From: Piper betle
Taxonomy: Eukaryota; Streptophyta; Magnoliopsida; Piperales; Piperaceae
Direction of reading: 5' to 3'
Assembly (NCBI GenBank): GCA_033002965.1
Contig: JAURVB010010314.1
Location: 20,043 to 84,042, forward strand
DNA: 64,000 bases
The notes under the pieces are model-generated. The model worked only from the letters and a program-made list of their open reading frames with translations, did no database searches and was not told where the DNA came from. A program made the translations under genes and the position numbers. Shown one piece after another: positions 24,641 to 36,204 of the stretch (positions are counted from its first letter, which is position 1; every line of letters begins with the position of its first letter).

Positions 24641-24662
24641 CCAACAATGGCGCCAAAGCTAT
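24641..24662 (-). promoter_or_regulatory. Athila-like primer-binding site
   Basis: Minus strand TGGCGCCATTGTTGGGGA, close to the usual Athila-lineage primer site TGGCGCCGTTGCCGGGGA. It lies on the wrong side for the 23737-24640 LTR, so it marks another LTR/internal junction whose LTR should lie to its right. That side is now occupied by other sequence and a TRIM. Confidence 0.5.
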
Positions 24663-24725
24663 GTAAAGCCATCCTCATCGAGCTTTGCCAACACCAAAAA
24701 TTGTAGCCATCAATGGGTGGAGTCC

Positions 24726-25130
24726 TGTAACGACCCAGCCCAAAGTGCAACATAATGGGCTAAGTCATTTCTTTAAAATGGGTACCCCGAAAGTTAAAGA
24801 TCTATAGTCCATTCCCACTTATAAACAGGATCTTCTCCCAGTAGGTATTAGATGTGGGACTAAGTTGAGGGATCTCACAATCTACCCACCTTAGGAAATT
24901 TCGTCCCCGAAATGCCTATTCTTGGCCCGTTGCTAGCCCCAGCCCACGACCTTTCTGGCCCGTGACTGGCAGCCTAGCCAACGTTTCTAGTCTTGGCCCG
25001 TTGTTAACCCCAACCCACGACCTTTTTGGCCCGCGACCGGCAGCCTGGCCAACGTCCCTAGTCCATCCCACCATCTAACACGGAACCAGGTCGGCTCTGA
25101 TACCATTTGTAACGACCCAGCCTAAAGTGC
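24726..25130 (-). mobile_element. Truncated TRIM (one full LTR, internal domain, LTR stub)
   Basis: Full LTR at 24726-24879 (154 bp), internal domain 24880-25107 (228 bp, two copies of the 71-bp module), primer-site complement GGCTCTGATACCA near 25093-25105, then only about 23 bp of the second LTR before similarity ends at about 25130. AGTCC precedes it on the left; no matching repeat can exist on the right because that end is lost. Confidence 0.85.
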
Positions 25131-26757
25131 ATTCCATAAATATAGTAGCGAGTTGACCTAATATAAAAATTAATTTTGTTTTGATTTTCTATTAGCTACC
25201 TGCTGCATTTTCTTTTATTCTTTTATTTCAAACCAGTGGAAGCTCATTGCTTCATCTTGTGTGTACCAGTGGAAGATCATTGCCTCATCCTTTTTCCTAT
25301 TTTCTTCTTTTTTTTATTTTTTATTTTACAAAGTAAAGCGCGAGTAAAATCCGCATTATCTACTCAATCACCACTCTATGAAAAGCAATGCTATCTACTC
25401 AATCACCCCATATTACTTAAAGTTTCATCCTAGTTAGAATTTAGAACGAATTCAAAACATTAGGGTGCTAGGATTCAAGCAACCAGATATATTTTCAATA
25501 AAAAGAACAAGGTTAAAATAAGGGTAATCAAATAAACACTTATAATAAAGGCCATAAAATTGTGTGCAGAAGATAATACATATTAGGTAGACTTGAAGAA
25601 AGGCCTAGACTCATCAAAAAGAATTGCCTAAGTCATTTTCCATCTACGTGAAAAGCCAAATATTTCACCTCGAAAGTCACCAGGGTAAATTCTAAAAGTC
25701 ATGACCATCTTGTACAATCCTTATTGTAAAACATTTATTAAAATCCTCTAAACCAAAAGATTGTGAAAATAATATAAGGTAGAGAACCAATACTCGAATG
25801 TAATCATTTACTCAGTTCATCCCTCATATCAATTAATCAAGGTTTCCCAAGAAAGGTAAGACTAATTCACAGGTATCTATCATTGAACCAAGAGACTAAT
25901 ATAATATTGCATAATAATTTTTTTACACTAAACTACACACACACATACACACACACACACACACACACATATATACATATCTAAAGCTAAGCATGAACAA
26001 TATGCACAGAATTAAGGATTCATACTAAACATTGTCCTCAATGTTGAAAAAAATAAAAATAAAAAAAAGAAAAAGAAGTGAAAGAGAACTCCCTCATATC
26101 AATTAGTCGGTGTATAATTATCATGAATAATTGAATTTGCATTTGACCTATTCTTTGGTTGCCTCCTAAGAAGCACTTGGTTTAACGTCTATAGCCAAAC
26201 CATCTTGATGGGGTTGAGTCATCATTGGTGCTTTACAGCTGGACTACATCCATCTACTAAATTGATCATATGCATATAAAAGGATGGATCGATGCCTTTT
26301 ATGTCTGCTATAGCTGACTTGTGATCCAAGCAATAGCTGACTTGTGATCCTTTAATATTCTATTCAACTTCTCTTTCTATAACATAGTTAGCTCTGAAGA
26401 AATAATAGCAGGAAGAGTGTCATTAGGCCCTAAGAAAGTATACTTGAGATGTTTTGGAAGCTGCTTTAGCTCCAAAATAGTGGTACTTCAACTAATGGCA
26501 GCAATCTGTGAAATGGTAGATCTATGGTTTTGACAACTTTGAATCTCCTAGGCAAGGTTGGTTGTGAATTTAATACTTAACCATCTCTTCTACATTAGTA
26601 TAGTCTTTACAAAGAGAATTTATGGCCTTATGTAATGAATCACACAACTAATCCCCTTTGTACATTATTTTATCAAATAGTTTAATTTTAATACAATCAT
26701 ATGTTGCATCCGGGCAATTCATGGATTTAAATATATTATATGTGACAAAATCGTTGT
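25131..26757 (-). other. Athila non-coding internal region
   Basis: No reverse transcriptase or integrase sequence seen. It lies between the protease end and the 3' LTR of the Athila remnant. TTGGTTGCCTCCTAAGAAGC with GGTTTAACGTC near 26156-26190 is a phrase common in Athila-type internal regions. A CA dinucleotide run lies at 25934-25976. Pol is therefore missing, either by deletion or because this is a non-autonomous derivative. Confidence 0.45.
25934..25976 (+). repeat. (CA)n microsatellite
   Basis: Uninterrupted except for one CATA: a run of about twenty CA units followed by ATATATAC. Confidence 0.9.
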
Positions 26758-27099
26758 TTACCTTAAGTGTACATTTCCAGCAACTACGTCGATTAGTGTT
26801 CTCCCAATTATCAAGAAGCCTATCCTGACAATGAGTGATATATTGTCATTCCTTCCTTCTATTTCAAGCACCACAAAATCTGCGGGAAAGATAAATTTGT
26901 CAACATTTATTAAAACATCTTCAATGACTCCTTTAGGATATACCAATGACCAGTCATCCAACTGGAGTGTGATGTTAGTAGGAGCAATATCCTGGACTCC
27001 TAACCTTTTAAAAACAGAAAAAGACATAAGATTAATGCTAAAACCTAAGTCGCATAAAGCATTACAATGAACATTTCCTCCAATTGAACATGAAATCAC
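26758..27099 (-). pseudogene. Athila-type aspartic protease remnant
   Basis: An open stretch of 113 residues matching the retropepsin region of Athila elements: ALCDLGFSINLMS near the N-terminus, LQLDDWSLVYPKGVIEDVL in the middle, then KFIFPADFVVLEIE. Athila proteases carry CDLG where most have D-S/T-G, and this copy keeps DLG. The function would be polyprotein cleavage. It follows the gag remnant in the same direction with a frame break between them (27099-27117). Confidence 0.8.
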
Positions 27100-27116
27100 A
27101 AATTTGCCCGACTGTT

Positions 27117-28472
27117 TTATCTTAGGAGGTAGTTTTCTTTGGAGGACAGCACTCCATCCTCTGTAATGGCCACAACTTCATTGTCATCTATCTTCCTTTT
27201 CTTTGCTAGAATATTCTTCAAGTATTTTACATAATTAAGCATCTTTTCAAGTGCTTCAGCGAATGGTATGTTAATTTGTACTTTCTTAAATATGTCAAGA
27301 AAATTTTTTGAAATATTTTTCATCACTTTGTTTCCTCAATCTAGAAAGAAATGGTACCTTTTTCTCGACCTCTTGTGTATGTACCTCATATTTGTCTTTC
27401 CCTTTGCTTCCGAGTGAGCTAACCAATGTAATGGGTTCATGTTCGTTGTTTGGCTTTTCATCTTTTTCCTTAACCTCATTGGGCCGAAATGGTTCTTGTT
27501 AATAATACCACTCCAGGTTGTTACGGCTTTGCAATGCTTTTGACCATCTTCCTTGGTTGTTCTAGTTGGCTGGGAAGTACACTCTGTTCCGGTTGTTGCT
27601 GCTAATTTTGCATGAATTGTTGCATAGTTTGTTACATAGAATTGAACATTTGGATCAAATCCGATTGTTGTGGCTGAATAGGAAGTAAAGGGGGTCGAGA
27701 ATGTTGTGAGGGTGGGTGGCGGATTATTGAGGATAGTAGCGAATTGTGGCGAATTATTCCATGAAAAGTTGGGGTTATTACGCCAGCCCGCATTGCAAGT
27801 ATTGGAATAGGGATTGTTATTTCTATTAAAGTTGTCTACGCAGTTAACTTGATCTGCTGCACATTGACCATTAGAATGTTCTTCTCCATACCATTCACAC
27901 CTTGGCTCCATAGAAAGTTTGAAGTTAAATCTATCTTTCTATACCATGGTTGAGACACTTTTTCAATAATTTTTTAAATCTTTTCCATGCCTCAAAGAGA
28001 GACTCACCATCAAACTGAAAAAAAGATAAAATTTTGTTACGTAATCTAGTAGTTTGAGAAGGAGGAAACTATTTTCACAAAAAATTTTCAAACAACTCAT
28101 CCCAAGTGGTAATTAATCTAATGATGACAACCACTCTTTCTCACTTCTTGTTGATAAGAATGGAAATAAGCGAAGGTGGAGAGTGTTGTTAAAGACACCA
28201 AGTTGCTTATATATATCACAAACCAATAGGAAATCGATGACATGCCTATTAGGATTTTCAGTAGGCAATCGACTAAATTGTCCTATAGATTATAACATGT
28301 TAAATAAAAGTGGTTTAAGCTCAAAGTAGGTTGCATGCACCGGTGGTGCAACAATACTAGGTTCTAACCCTCTTACAAGAAGTACAACCCAATATTGGAT
28401 TGCCCTATTATCATCATTAGCTACTGCCACAATCGGTGGAAGTGGAGCCATTTGTTGTTGTTGTTGATCCAT
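27117..28472 (-). pseudogene. Athila-type gag remnant
   Basis: Structural gag protein of an Athila retrotransposon in several frames. From the 5' side (28472): an N-terminal part (28290-28472) with ATYFELKPLL; then, with frame changes, a capsid stretch with TWDELFENFL, SLFEAWKRFKKLLKKC (about 27970-28130); a spacer rich in Asn, Gln and Ser with NNPYSNTCNAGWRNNPNFSWN (in 27336-27911); and a C-terminal part (27117-27326) with NIPFAEALEKMLNYVKYLKNILAKKRK. Stops break all joins. The primer site lies 220 bp upstream. No pol follows after the protease, so it is not autonomous. Confidence 0.82.
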
Positions 28473-28694
28473 GGTTTTTTCTTCTAATGTTTCTTGTGCT
28501 CATCTTCTATCGGCACACAAATTTTTCAAAATCCTTTCAATTTTTGGATCACAAGAAAACAAGGGTGACCGCACAAATGATAACAAGGAAGAAGATAATG
28601 ATATAGTAATTTTTTTAAAAAAATCAGATACTAAAATCTATAAAGAAAAGAAAAAGACCCGAAATTATAATCCTAAATTAATTAAAAAATTCAA

Positions 28695-28713
28695 TCTCCC
28701 CGCAACAGCACCA
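28695..28713 (-). promoter_or_regulatory. Athila primer-binding site
   Basis: Minus strand TGGTGCTGTTGCGGGGAGA, a decayed form of TGGCGCCGTTGCCGGGGA, placed between the LTR end (28720) and gag, as expected. Confidence 0.7.
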
Positions 28714-28719
28714 AAAACT

Positions 28720-29290
28720 TGTTCAAATAATTTCAATGACATGCAAGTATATATGGTCGAAACAAGTAATATAATGATAAACTTAAGTACCGCCCCATTT
28801 AGAGATGAATTTCCTTATGTTAATACTAAAAAATAGAACTGTGAGTAAAACAACAACAAGAAAAAGATTTTTAGTTTAAGATAAAATTCGTTATAGAGTC
28901 AAATTTCCCTTAACATGAAATTAATCTTCATCACATCTTACTCTTATCTTCTATTCCCTCGAATTGTCGATCTAGGATAACTATTTGACATGGTGGCTCC
29001 TGCTCCTTTATACTTCTATTATTTTGCCTAAATTTCTACCTCCTGGTGATAATTGGTTATTTTACAAAATAATTCATTAAGATCTGCCTTACAATCACAT
29101 ACGGTATTATGTATCTCCCGACCACAACAACAAACAAGTCAAAATACTCGTCATATGATAAATTAGCAATGACTAATCTAATTAATTTTTGTAAAAATCT
29201 AATTAAACCTTATGATCTAAGAAATATGCGATCAATATACTCTTAGCATTAAGAACATGATAATTGAAACAATCTAATTTAAGAATTATA
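28720..29290 (-). mobile_element. Athila-type 5' LTR, truncated
   Basis: Starts TGTTCAAATAATTTCAATGAC and follows the 23737 LTR closely to about 29285 (GATAATTGAAACAATCTAA), then similarity ends. The U3 and promoter part is missing. Differences between the two LTRs are frequent, so the insertion is old. Confidence 0.65.
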
Positions 29291-29439
29291 TCCAGGTTGT
29301 GACTATGCATTTCCTTGATATCCAACTGCAAGGTTTTTAAATATAAAAACAAGCAATAATGTTGCCTAAAAATAATTTAATAAGTTTGTTTATGTTCTGA
29401 AAATTGTTTTGTAAAGAGAAAATAAGTTGTCGGGTTCTT

Positions 29440-30480
29440 TTTACGACTCAAAGAAATTGATGAAGAAGCTAGGAATGAGAATAGAATAAATACATACATG
29501 TCCCACCATGTGGATGTTGTTTTATGAGGAGACATTGCATTTACAGTAGTATCTATTTGGCAAGGCTAAAAGATATCTAGTAGCAAAGGAAGATGGTTGT
29601 GAGAAGAAGCATGTCGCAACTAGAGTGTTGGGATATTTTCTTATTGTACCATGAATAAAAAGATTATTCATATCACAAAAGACCATTGAACACTTGTCTT
29701 GGCATGCAAAGAATCCAGGGGTCCCTGGGGGAATGACTCACCCTTCACATAACGAGACACGGAAACATTTGATAAATGTCACACCTCGTTTGCTTTAGAT
29801 CCACGCAATATGAAATTAGGCTTGTGTGTCCATTTTGATATTCAGTGAATTTGTATTCTATCAAGCCAGTCATTATCATTGTTTAAAATTTGTCAACGTG
29901 GATGTGCATGACACGTCCATTTATGTTCTCATCTTTGCTCATTCCTAAGAAGATGGGCCTAGTCAGAATATTGATTTAGATCTCAAACCTCTCATAGATG
30001 ACTTGAAATTGTTATGGCCCGATGGTGTTGAGACATGAGATGTTTCATTAGGACAAAAGTTTTATATTCAAGTAGCTTTGTTGAGGAAAAATAACGATTT
30101 TCCAACTAATGAAATTTTATCTGGATGGAGCACCCATGTTAGGTTTGCTTGCCCATTTGCATGGAAAAAATAAAAACATTCTATTTGATGCACTCTAGCA
30201 AACCTTTTGGGTTTCATTGTAATTGACGACATTTTCCTCCAAATCACCCATTTATATGTAAAAGACAACAATTTTTAAAAACCAGAGTTGAAAACCACCA
30301 CCAATATTAATAGGTGAGGGGATCAAACTAAGAGTAGATGCATTGCCAGACATAGAATAAGGGCCATGGTAGAAAAGTGATTGAAATCTTCCTCGGTTTG
30401 GAGATATTCACAATTGGTAGAGGAAATGTACCATTCAGGAATTGTCATACCGGAGCTCTTTGTTGGTGGGACATAATATA
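29440..30480 (+). pseudogene. CACTA (En/Spm) TNP2-type transposase remnant
   Basis: A decayed cut-and-paste transposase on the plus strand. Recognisable pieces in order: YDSKKLMKKLGMRIE; VATRVLGYFLIVP then KRLFISQKTIEHLSWHAKN (near 29625-29710); MTHPSHNETRKHLINVTPR with ALDPRNMKLGLCV one frame away (29735-29830); IDLDLKPLIDDLKLLWPDGVET (29970-30035); a zinc-knuckle-like region where STHVRFACPF stands (30130-30170); SKPFGFHCN; and HNW, RKCTIQELSY near 30410-30450. This order is that of the TNP2 family of CACTA transposases. Frameshifts and stops are many. I saw no CACTA terminal inverted repeats nearby, and neighbours on both sides are LTR fragments. Confidence 0.8.
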
Positions 30481-30593
30481 TAAGGTTGCTAAATGACCGA
30501 GCGAGTGGAGCTCACCTTTTGCTCAAACTTGACTCGAATATCTCAAAGCTTGTTCGAACTTGACTTGAGATTGAACAACTTTTTGAGCATATA

Positions 30594-33156
30594 TGTAACA
30601 CTCCAATTTTGGTTCACCTATGAACCAAATCAAAAATGTTACTGATTGAGTCAAGTCATATTTAAAGTTATCGGTCAGTACGAGTCAATCAATGAAATAG
30701 ATCGAACAACCTTCTTGGTGTCATGAGAATAAAAGACATTGTTAAACATCCATCAAACACATCAAATATGAATAAAAATAATAAAGTAAATAACTGCATT
30801 GAGCTCAAGTGTGTGTAGCATTTATCTGTCCTCTATATGAAAAAGTGCCAAAAACAAATATTACTTACTGGTCTGAAAAATAACTAATACAATCTAGCTA
30901 ATGGGCGGTAAGCAAACTTATGAAAGTTCAAGATTACCTCATACTGGGCGGTAAGCAAACATATTTAAGGAATTGCCGACTTGCATTCATGGCTCATAAT
31001 CATATTCATACATACATACAACACTTACGCCCTCACACCATCCATATCACCTACCATGGAACTCGAGTGGCAAAAGAAATAGTTAAGTTAGTCCCTCAAT
31101 TTCTGAAAATGAGCTACATTGCGTAGTACCGTCATATATACACCGCACTACCTCATGGTTTGAAGGAGTACTAGTGCAATTCATACATATCTTCATATCA
31201 CTCACTTTCTTATTCGTGAAATTTGTAAAAATACGTATACTCATATAATAGGGTTAGGAAAGAGGATTGTATCATATATTTTTAGAGCTTTAATTTAAAA
31301 ATTAACAAGGGATCTCATCCTTGTAGTTTTATTAAACATGCCTAAAAAGCACAACTAAATGGCCCGACATTGAAGGGATGTAATAGAATGCCGTCCTACA
31401 TATAAAACACGATCAAACTCTACACGTAAGGAGTCAAGTAGAGAGAGAGAGTCCTACGGACTGTGGTCCAAGTTCTAAGCATATTTACACATATACGGTG
31501 AGTTTGAACTCGGAAACCTACATCTAAACCCACTACTAAATAAAATACTAACATCTTTAGATGGTGCATGCTAGTGGTGTGTGCTCACATCATCAATATA
31601 TTGTAATAAAAAAAACTTGACTAAATAAACATACCGCTAAACACAACACGTAAATAGAGATATAATAAAAAAATAACTAATAACAAATAATAAATAACTA
31701 CATACTTACAATCCTAAATAAATAGATTGATAATAAATACATAAAAAAAATCAATACTTTAATCATAAAATAATAATATTATATACTATATAAGTAGATG
31801 GCTAAACATGAGTAAACAATATATATACTTGTGTTAGCAATCATATAAATAAATAAATAAATACATAATCATTCTATAAATAAATAAACAATTATTTAAT
31901 TTTAATTAATCATGAATAATAATAATATCATTCATCATTACAGAATAGGTAATTAAATCCAATTAGATAATAACATACACATAATGAACAAGTAAATTAA
32001 TAAATAAATAAATATAAAAAAATTTAGTAAACATAAAAGACAAACTTTAGTAAGTAAATATAATATTAATACTAACAAATAATCATGGAAACATAAATTA
32101 TATACGATAAACATATAACTAAAAATAAATAATTAATAATGAATAAATAAATAAATAATAGATATATAAATAAATAAATGTACAAATTAAGAAACATAAT
32201 AAGTTAATATTAATAAGTAAATATAATATTTATAATCACAAATAATCATATAAACATTCATCATATATGATACACATATAAATAAAAATAAATAACTAAT
32301 AATGAATAAATAAATAAGTAAATAAATAATGAATAAATAAATAATAGATAAATAAAGAAAAAACTTATAACATTAAATTATGCTAAATAATGTAAATATA
32401 TATATAAACTAATGTGAGGGTTTTCGAATTACCGAAAATGGTCGAAAAATCGGCCCAAAACAAGCTAAACAGGACCAAACCAAGCTGAACCAGACCAGAA
32501 CGAGCTGAGTTCACTTGGCCTGGGTTAAATAAAATTCTGGGTTGGTTTGGCTGGGCTGATGGACATGAACATGGACATGGGCTAGTGGACTGGGGTAAGA
32601 CTAGGCAGCACAAATACGTCTGCGGACGGAAACGCACGCGGCGGACGCGAACACGGGAGGCAAGTAAACGGGCCGAACCAGGGGAGACAGTGCCCATCGC
32701 TGGAATATGGCCATGGTGGAGCGGCAAAGGCCGCCATCGGTCATCCGCATTCTACCGTCAGAGGCTAGCAGACTCAGGCAGGACCAGGTGGGTGTGAATA
32801 CCGTTTGTGGATGTGAATGCGAGAGGCAAGTAAACGGGCCAAACTGGGGGTGGCGGTAACCATCGCCGGAATATGGCCACAGCGGAGTGGCGGTGGCTGC
32901 TGTCTGTCATGATTGAAAGAGGGAGGATGGGGAACACGTTGGAGGTGCCGGTCAGCTGGCAGAAAATGGCAAGGAAAGGGGCGATCGCTGCCATGGTGGT
33001 GGTCGTGCATTGTCTCAAAATGTAGATCTAGGCAAGATGATGTTGTGGCGGTGGTCAAATTGGTTAGTGGTGGCTCGCCGGCGCTGGAAAATGGCCGAAA
33101 GGGTGGCAGAGATGGCACAAAATAACACTGAAAACACCGTCGTTGGCGGCTACTAC
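30594..33156 (-). mobile_element. LTR-like repeat K, copy 2, main part
   Basis: The minus-strand LTR terminus is at 30594 (plus strand TGTAACACTCCAATTTTGG). It then matches copy 1 from about 30960, includes a long AAATAA/AATAAT-rich section (31590-32380), and a GC-rich block from 32500. Overlapping small open frames in the GC-rich block (32383-33237, both strands) have no domain support. A TRIM is inserted at 33157 with TSD ACTAC; the repeat resumes at 33697. Confidence 0.55.
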
Positions 33157-33696
33157 TGTAACGACCCCCCCAAAGTGCAACGTGATGGGCTAGGTCATTT
33201 CTTTAACATAGGTACCCCGGATGTTAAAGATCTATAGTCCATTCCCACTTATAAACAGGATCTTCTCCCAGTAGGTATTAGATGTGGGACTAAGTTGAGG
33301 GATCTCACAATCCACCCACCTTAGGAAATTTCGTCCCCGAAATGCCTATTCTTGGCCCGTTGCTAGCCCCAGCCCACGTCCTTTCGGCCCGTGACCGGCA
33401 GCCTAGCCAACGTTTCTAGTCTTGGCCCGTTGCTAACCCCAGCCCACGACCTTTTTTGGCCCGTGACCGGCAGCCTAGCCAACATCCTTAGTCCATCCCA
33501 CCATCTAACACGGAACCAGGTCGGCTCTGATACCATTTGTAACGACCCAGCCCAAAGTGTAACGTAATGGGCTAAGTCATTTCTTTAAAATGGGTACCCC
33601 CGAAGTTAAAGTTCTATAGTCCATTCCCATTTATAAACAGGATCTTCTTGCAGTAGGTATTAGATGTGAGACTAAGTTGAGGGATCTCACAACTAC
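33152..33696 (-). mobile_element. Complete TRIM element (535 bp) with TSD ACTAC
   Basis: The reference copy of the family in this window. LTRs are at 33157-33309 (153 bp) and 33538-33691 (154 bp), and the internal domain at 33310-33537 (228 bp). Read on the minus strand: LTR TGTGAGATC to GGGTCGTTACA, two bases, primer site TGGTATCAGAGC (33535-33524), two copies of the 71-bp module with CGGTCACGGGCC, GGGGACGAAATTTCC, and a polypurine tract CCTAAGGTGGGTGGAT before the second LTR. ACTAC flanks both ends (33152-33156, 33692-33696). No open frame of note, so movement needs proteins supplied by another element. Confidence 0.95.
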
Positions 33697-34011
33697 GGCC
33701 TCTCCAATGGCAATCTTAGGTAGGAATTGACAGCCAGCCGCTAGGTGGTGACCGTCGTACCAATCCGGTGGCCAGGGAGGGCTAGGGTGTCGCTGATGAT
33801 GAGCCAAAGTGGTGGTGGCGGTAAAGGGTGTGAAGCTCTAAAATGTGGGAAATCTCTCAAGTTCAAATAGATAATGCCAAGTTTGAGTGAACGGCTCAGA
33901 TTTTGCCACATGGTATGATCTAAGTGTCCAACAACTCAATGGCCTAGTGGGATCCAGATAGACAGAAAGCTCAGATCAAGACTGTCCAAACTCGAAATTG
34001 ACTTGAGTCCT
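33697..34011 (-). repeat. LTR-like repeat K, copy 2, end
   Basis: Continuation of the GC-rich block after the TRIM (to about 33840), then AT-rich DNA up to the family E LTR fragment. The true outer end is not resolved. Confidence 0.4.
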
Positions 34012-35735
34012 GAAAATTTTAATATATTCGACTCGGGCAGGGAAGGATCGAACTTTAAAAAATTAATATTATTTATATTATATTTTCTACCCGGTTAAGT
34101 CTACTTGGTTAAATATTTTATTCTTTACCTGGTTACCTGGTTAAAGGGATAAAATACGGGTGTTGGTGTGTTTTCACATACCCTAGCTAATTTTGGTGAA
34201 GGGACGTCATTTTTCATTTTATAAATTGTGAGGGGTGTGATTACACTGTCATCTTCTTCTCCTCTTCCTTACCGGAGCCGGCACCTTCCTTGCTTGGGTA
34301 ACCTTCCTATCTTTCTCTTCTTAATTTTCATGTATTCATATGTCTTTTTAATTGATAATAAGCTTGGTAATCATGAGAAATCAAGTCTGAAATCAAACAT
34401 AAACAACAAGAACTAAACTGAAATCTGGAATCCCACCCATGGCCGAGTAGTTTGAAATTTTGGCAAGATGGGCGACCGTAAAACGTTTACAAGGCATTCC
34501 CTCACAACCCCGACGTCCTCTCTTGCTGCTGGGTCGAAGGAAGGGCTTGCCATGTCCTTGGTTTCCAAGTGGTGGCAGAATTATAGCTGGTTATGGGCAA
34601 AGTTGTAGGGAGCAGCGCTGTGGAGGATTTCTAGACATCTATACCAGTTCGCCGTACCTTGATGTTGGGTTGTCGTGCAGGGAGAAGGGAAGAGTTCCCG
34701 GTAGTGCTGCTGGCCGGATGGAGTTCAATTTGCAGTCCCAGCGGTGCTGCTGGCCAGAAGTTGCGTCTTGGTGCAAAACAGAGTTGGACGTGGATGGTTG
34801 CTGAAATGCACGAGCTTTAGGCTTCCAATTGGATTGCTAGAGAAGGGAAGCAATTAAGGAAGTAAGCGATCTGGTTTTGGGTTGAAGAAGAAGATGCCAA
34901 GACTGGTTTTGGGTGCAAAGATGGAGTTTGGAGAAGAAGGGACATTAGGGAAGAAGAAGACGGTAGTTGTGTAAATATGGGTTGACTTGATACAATAATA
35001 CTAACTCGTAATAAATCGTTAAAAATAATAATTTTAATGGGTTATGGGTTTAAGTTACTAAACTAATTAATTGTTGTATGAAATCACCGCGAGTAATAAA
35101 AAATATGGTAACGATAAATTGTCGATAATTAATCGGCGCACAACAAGCGATTAAATTAAATCGGAGGGTTATAAATGATTAATAAAATAAACATAATACC
35201 TTTATCATATTAAATTTAATATTCGGTAAATAAAGTGATCATTTTAATAATGAGTCGAGTAATGTAGAAAATATATTATTAAATTATATTCGGGTAGAAA
35301 TCACTCACGACGAATCTAAATAGCATAATGAAAATAAATAAAGTTCGAAACTTGTTATAGTCGAATAAATTAAAATAATTGTATTAATAATATTTATGAT
35401 TTAATACAATACAAATTAGTTTAAATAATTTGATTTAATAACTTAATTAATTAAATTGCTGTAAATAATAGTATCGATTAAAAATTATTCCCATCAACTA
35501 AATCATCAAGATCGGGGTTAAGTAATTATCACCGCAAAGGAAACATAAATACTTGTTTATTACTAATAATTAATTTTATCAACGGTTAGGTATTAAATAT
35601 GATTTAGATAATTAATTTAAAATGTAAAGTAGGACTTAAATGATTATATCACATGAATAATTAATTATCTCATTAGATTTGTTGAAAATTTAATATTTTT
35701 GAATTGTTACATGATATGTTGTCAAAATTTTAATA

Positions 35736-35781
<46 letters not shown>

Positions 35782-36204
35782 TTATTTAGTTGCATGCATT
35801 TCTACTCGAATAAAATTATATTTATGTATAATTTTATGTAAGGGTTCAGATTAGGATCATTGGTTGCAGGTGTATGTTCGAAATATCCAAGTCCGTATAA
35901 TTATTCAAAATATTGTATTTTCCCTTCTGTACAACCTTGTTAGCCTGAGCCCAAATTCGACCATCATGCACCGAGTACAACCGGGGTTAAGGAATTAACT
36001 CAATCTGACATGGGCTACGCCCTTCATAGTCAAATAATGGACATGTCAGAATGGACCTTAGAGCTATAATACAATAAATTTGACATAACGGATGGGACTC
36101 GCCAACCAATTATGGACATGGTGGACTGTCCCATCAGCCAATAGATGTACATGGTGGACTTGATCCATCAGCCAACTAATGGACATGGTGGATTGGACTC
36201 ACCA
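34012..36204 (+). mobile_element. Truncated LTR related to family E
   Basis: Matches the solo LTR 9145-12283 from AATATATTCGACTCGGGCAG onward but lacks its first bases. It keeps the GC-rich leader (34440-34990), AT-rich zone and the conserved block (GGTTAAGGAATTAACTCAATC near 35986-36006). Its minisatellite (36035-36200) is of the GGACATGGTGGA type found at 61225-61830, unlike the E copy. It ends where the next LTR begins at 36205. An open frame at 34460-34804 lies in the leader and is not supported as a gene. Confidence 0.6.
35738..35779 (+). repeat. (AT)n microsatellite
   Basis: About twenty AT units within the AT-rich zone of the LTR fragment. Confidence 0.95.
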
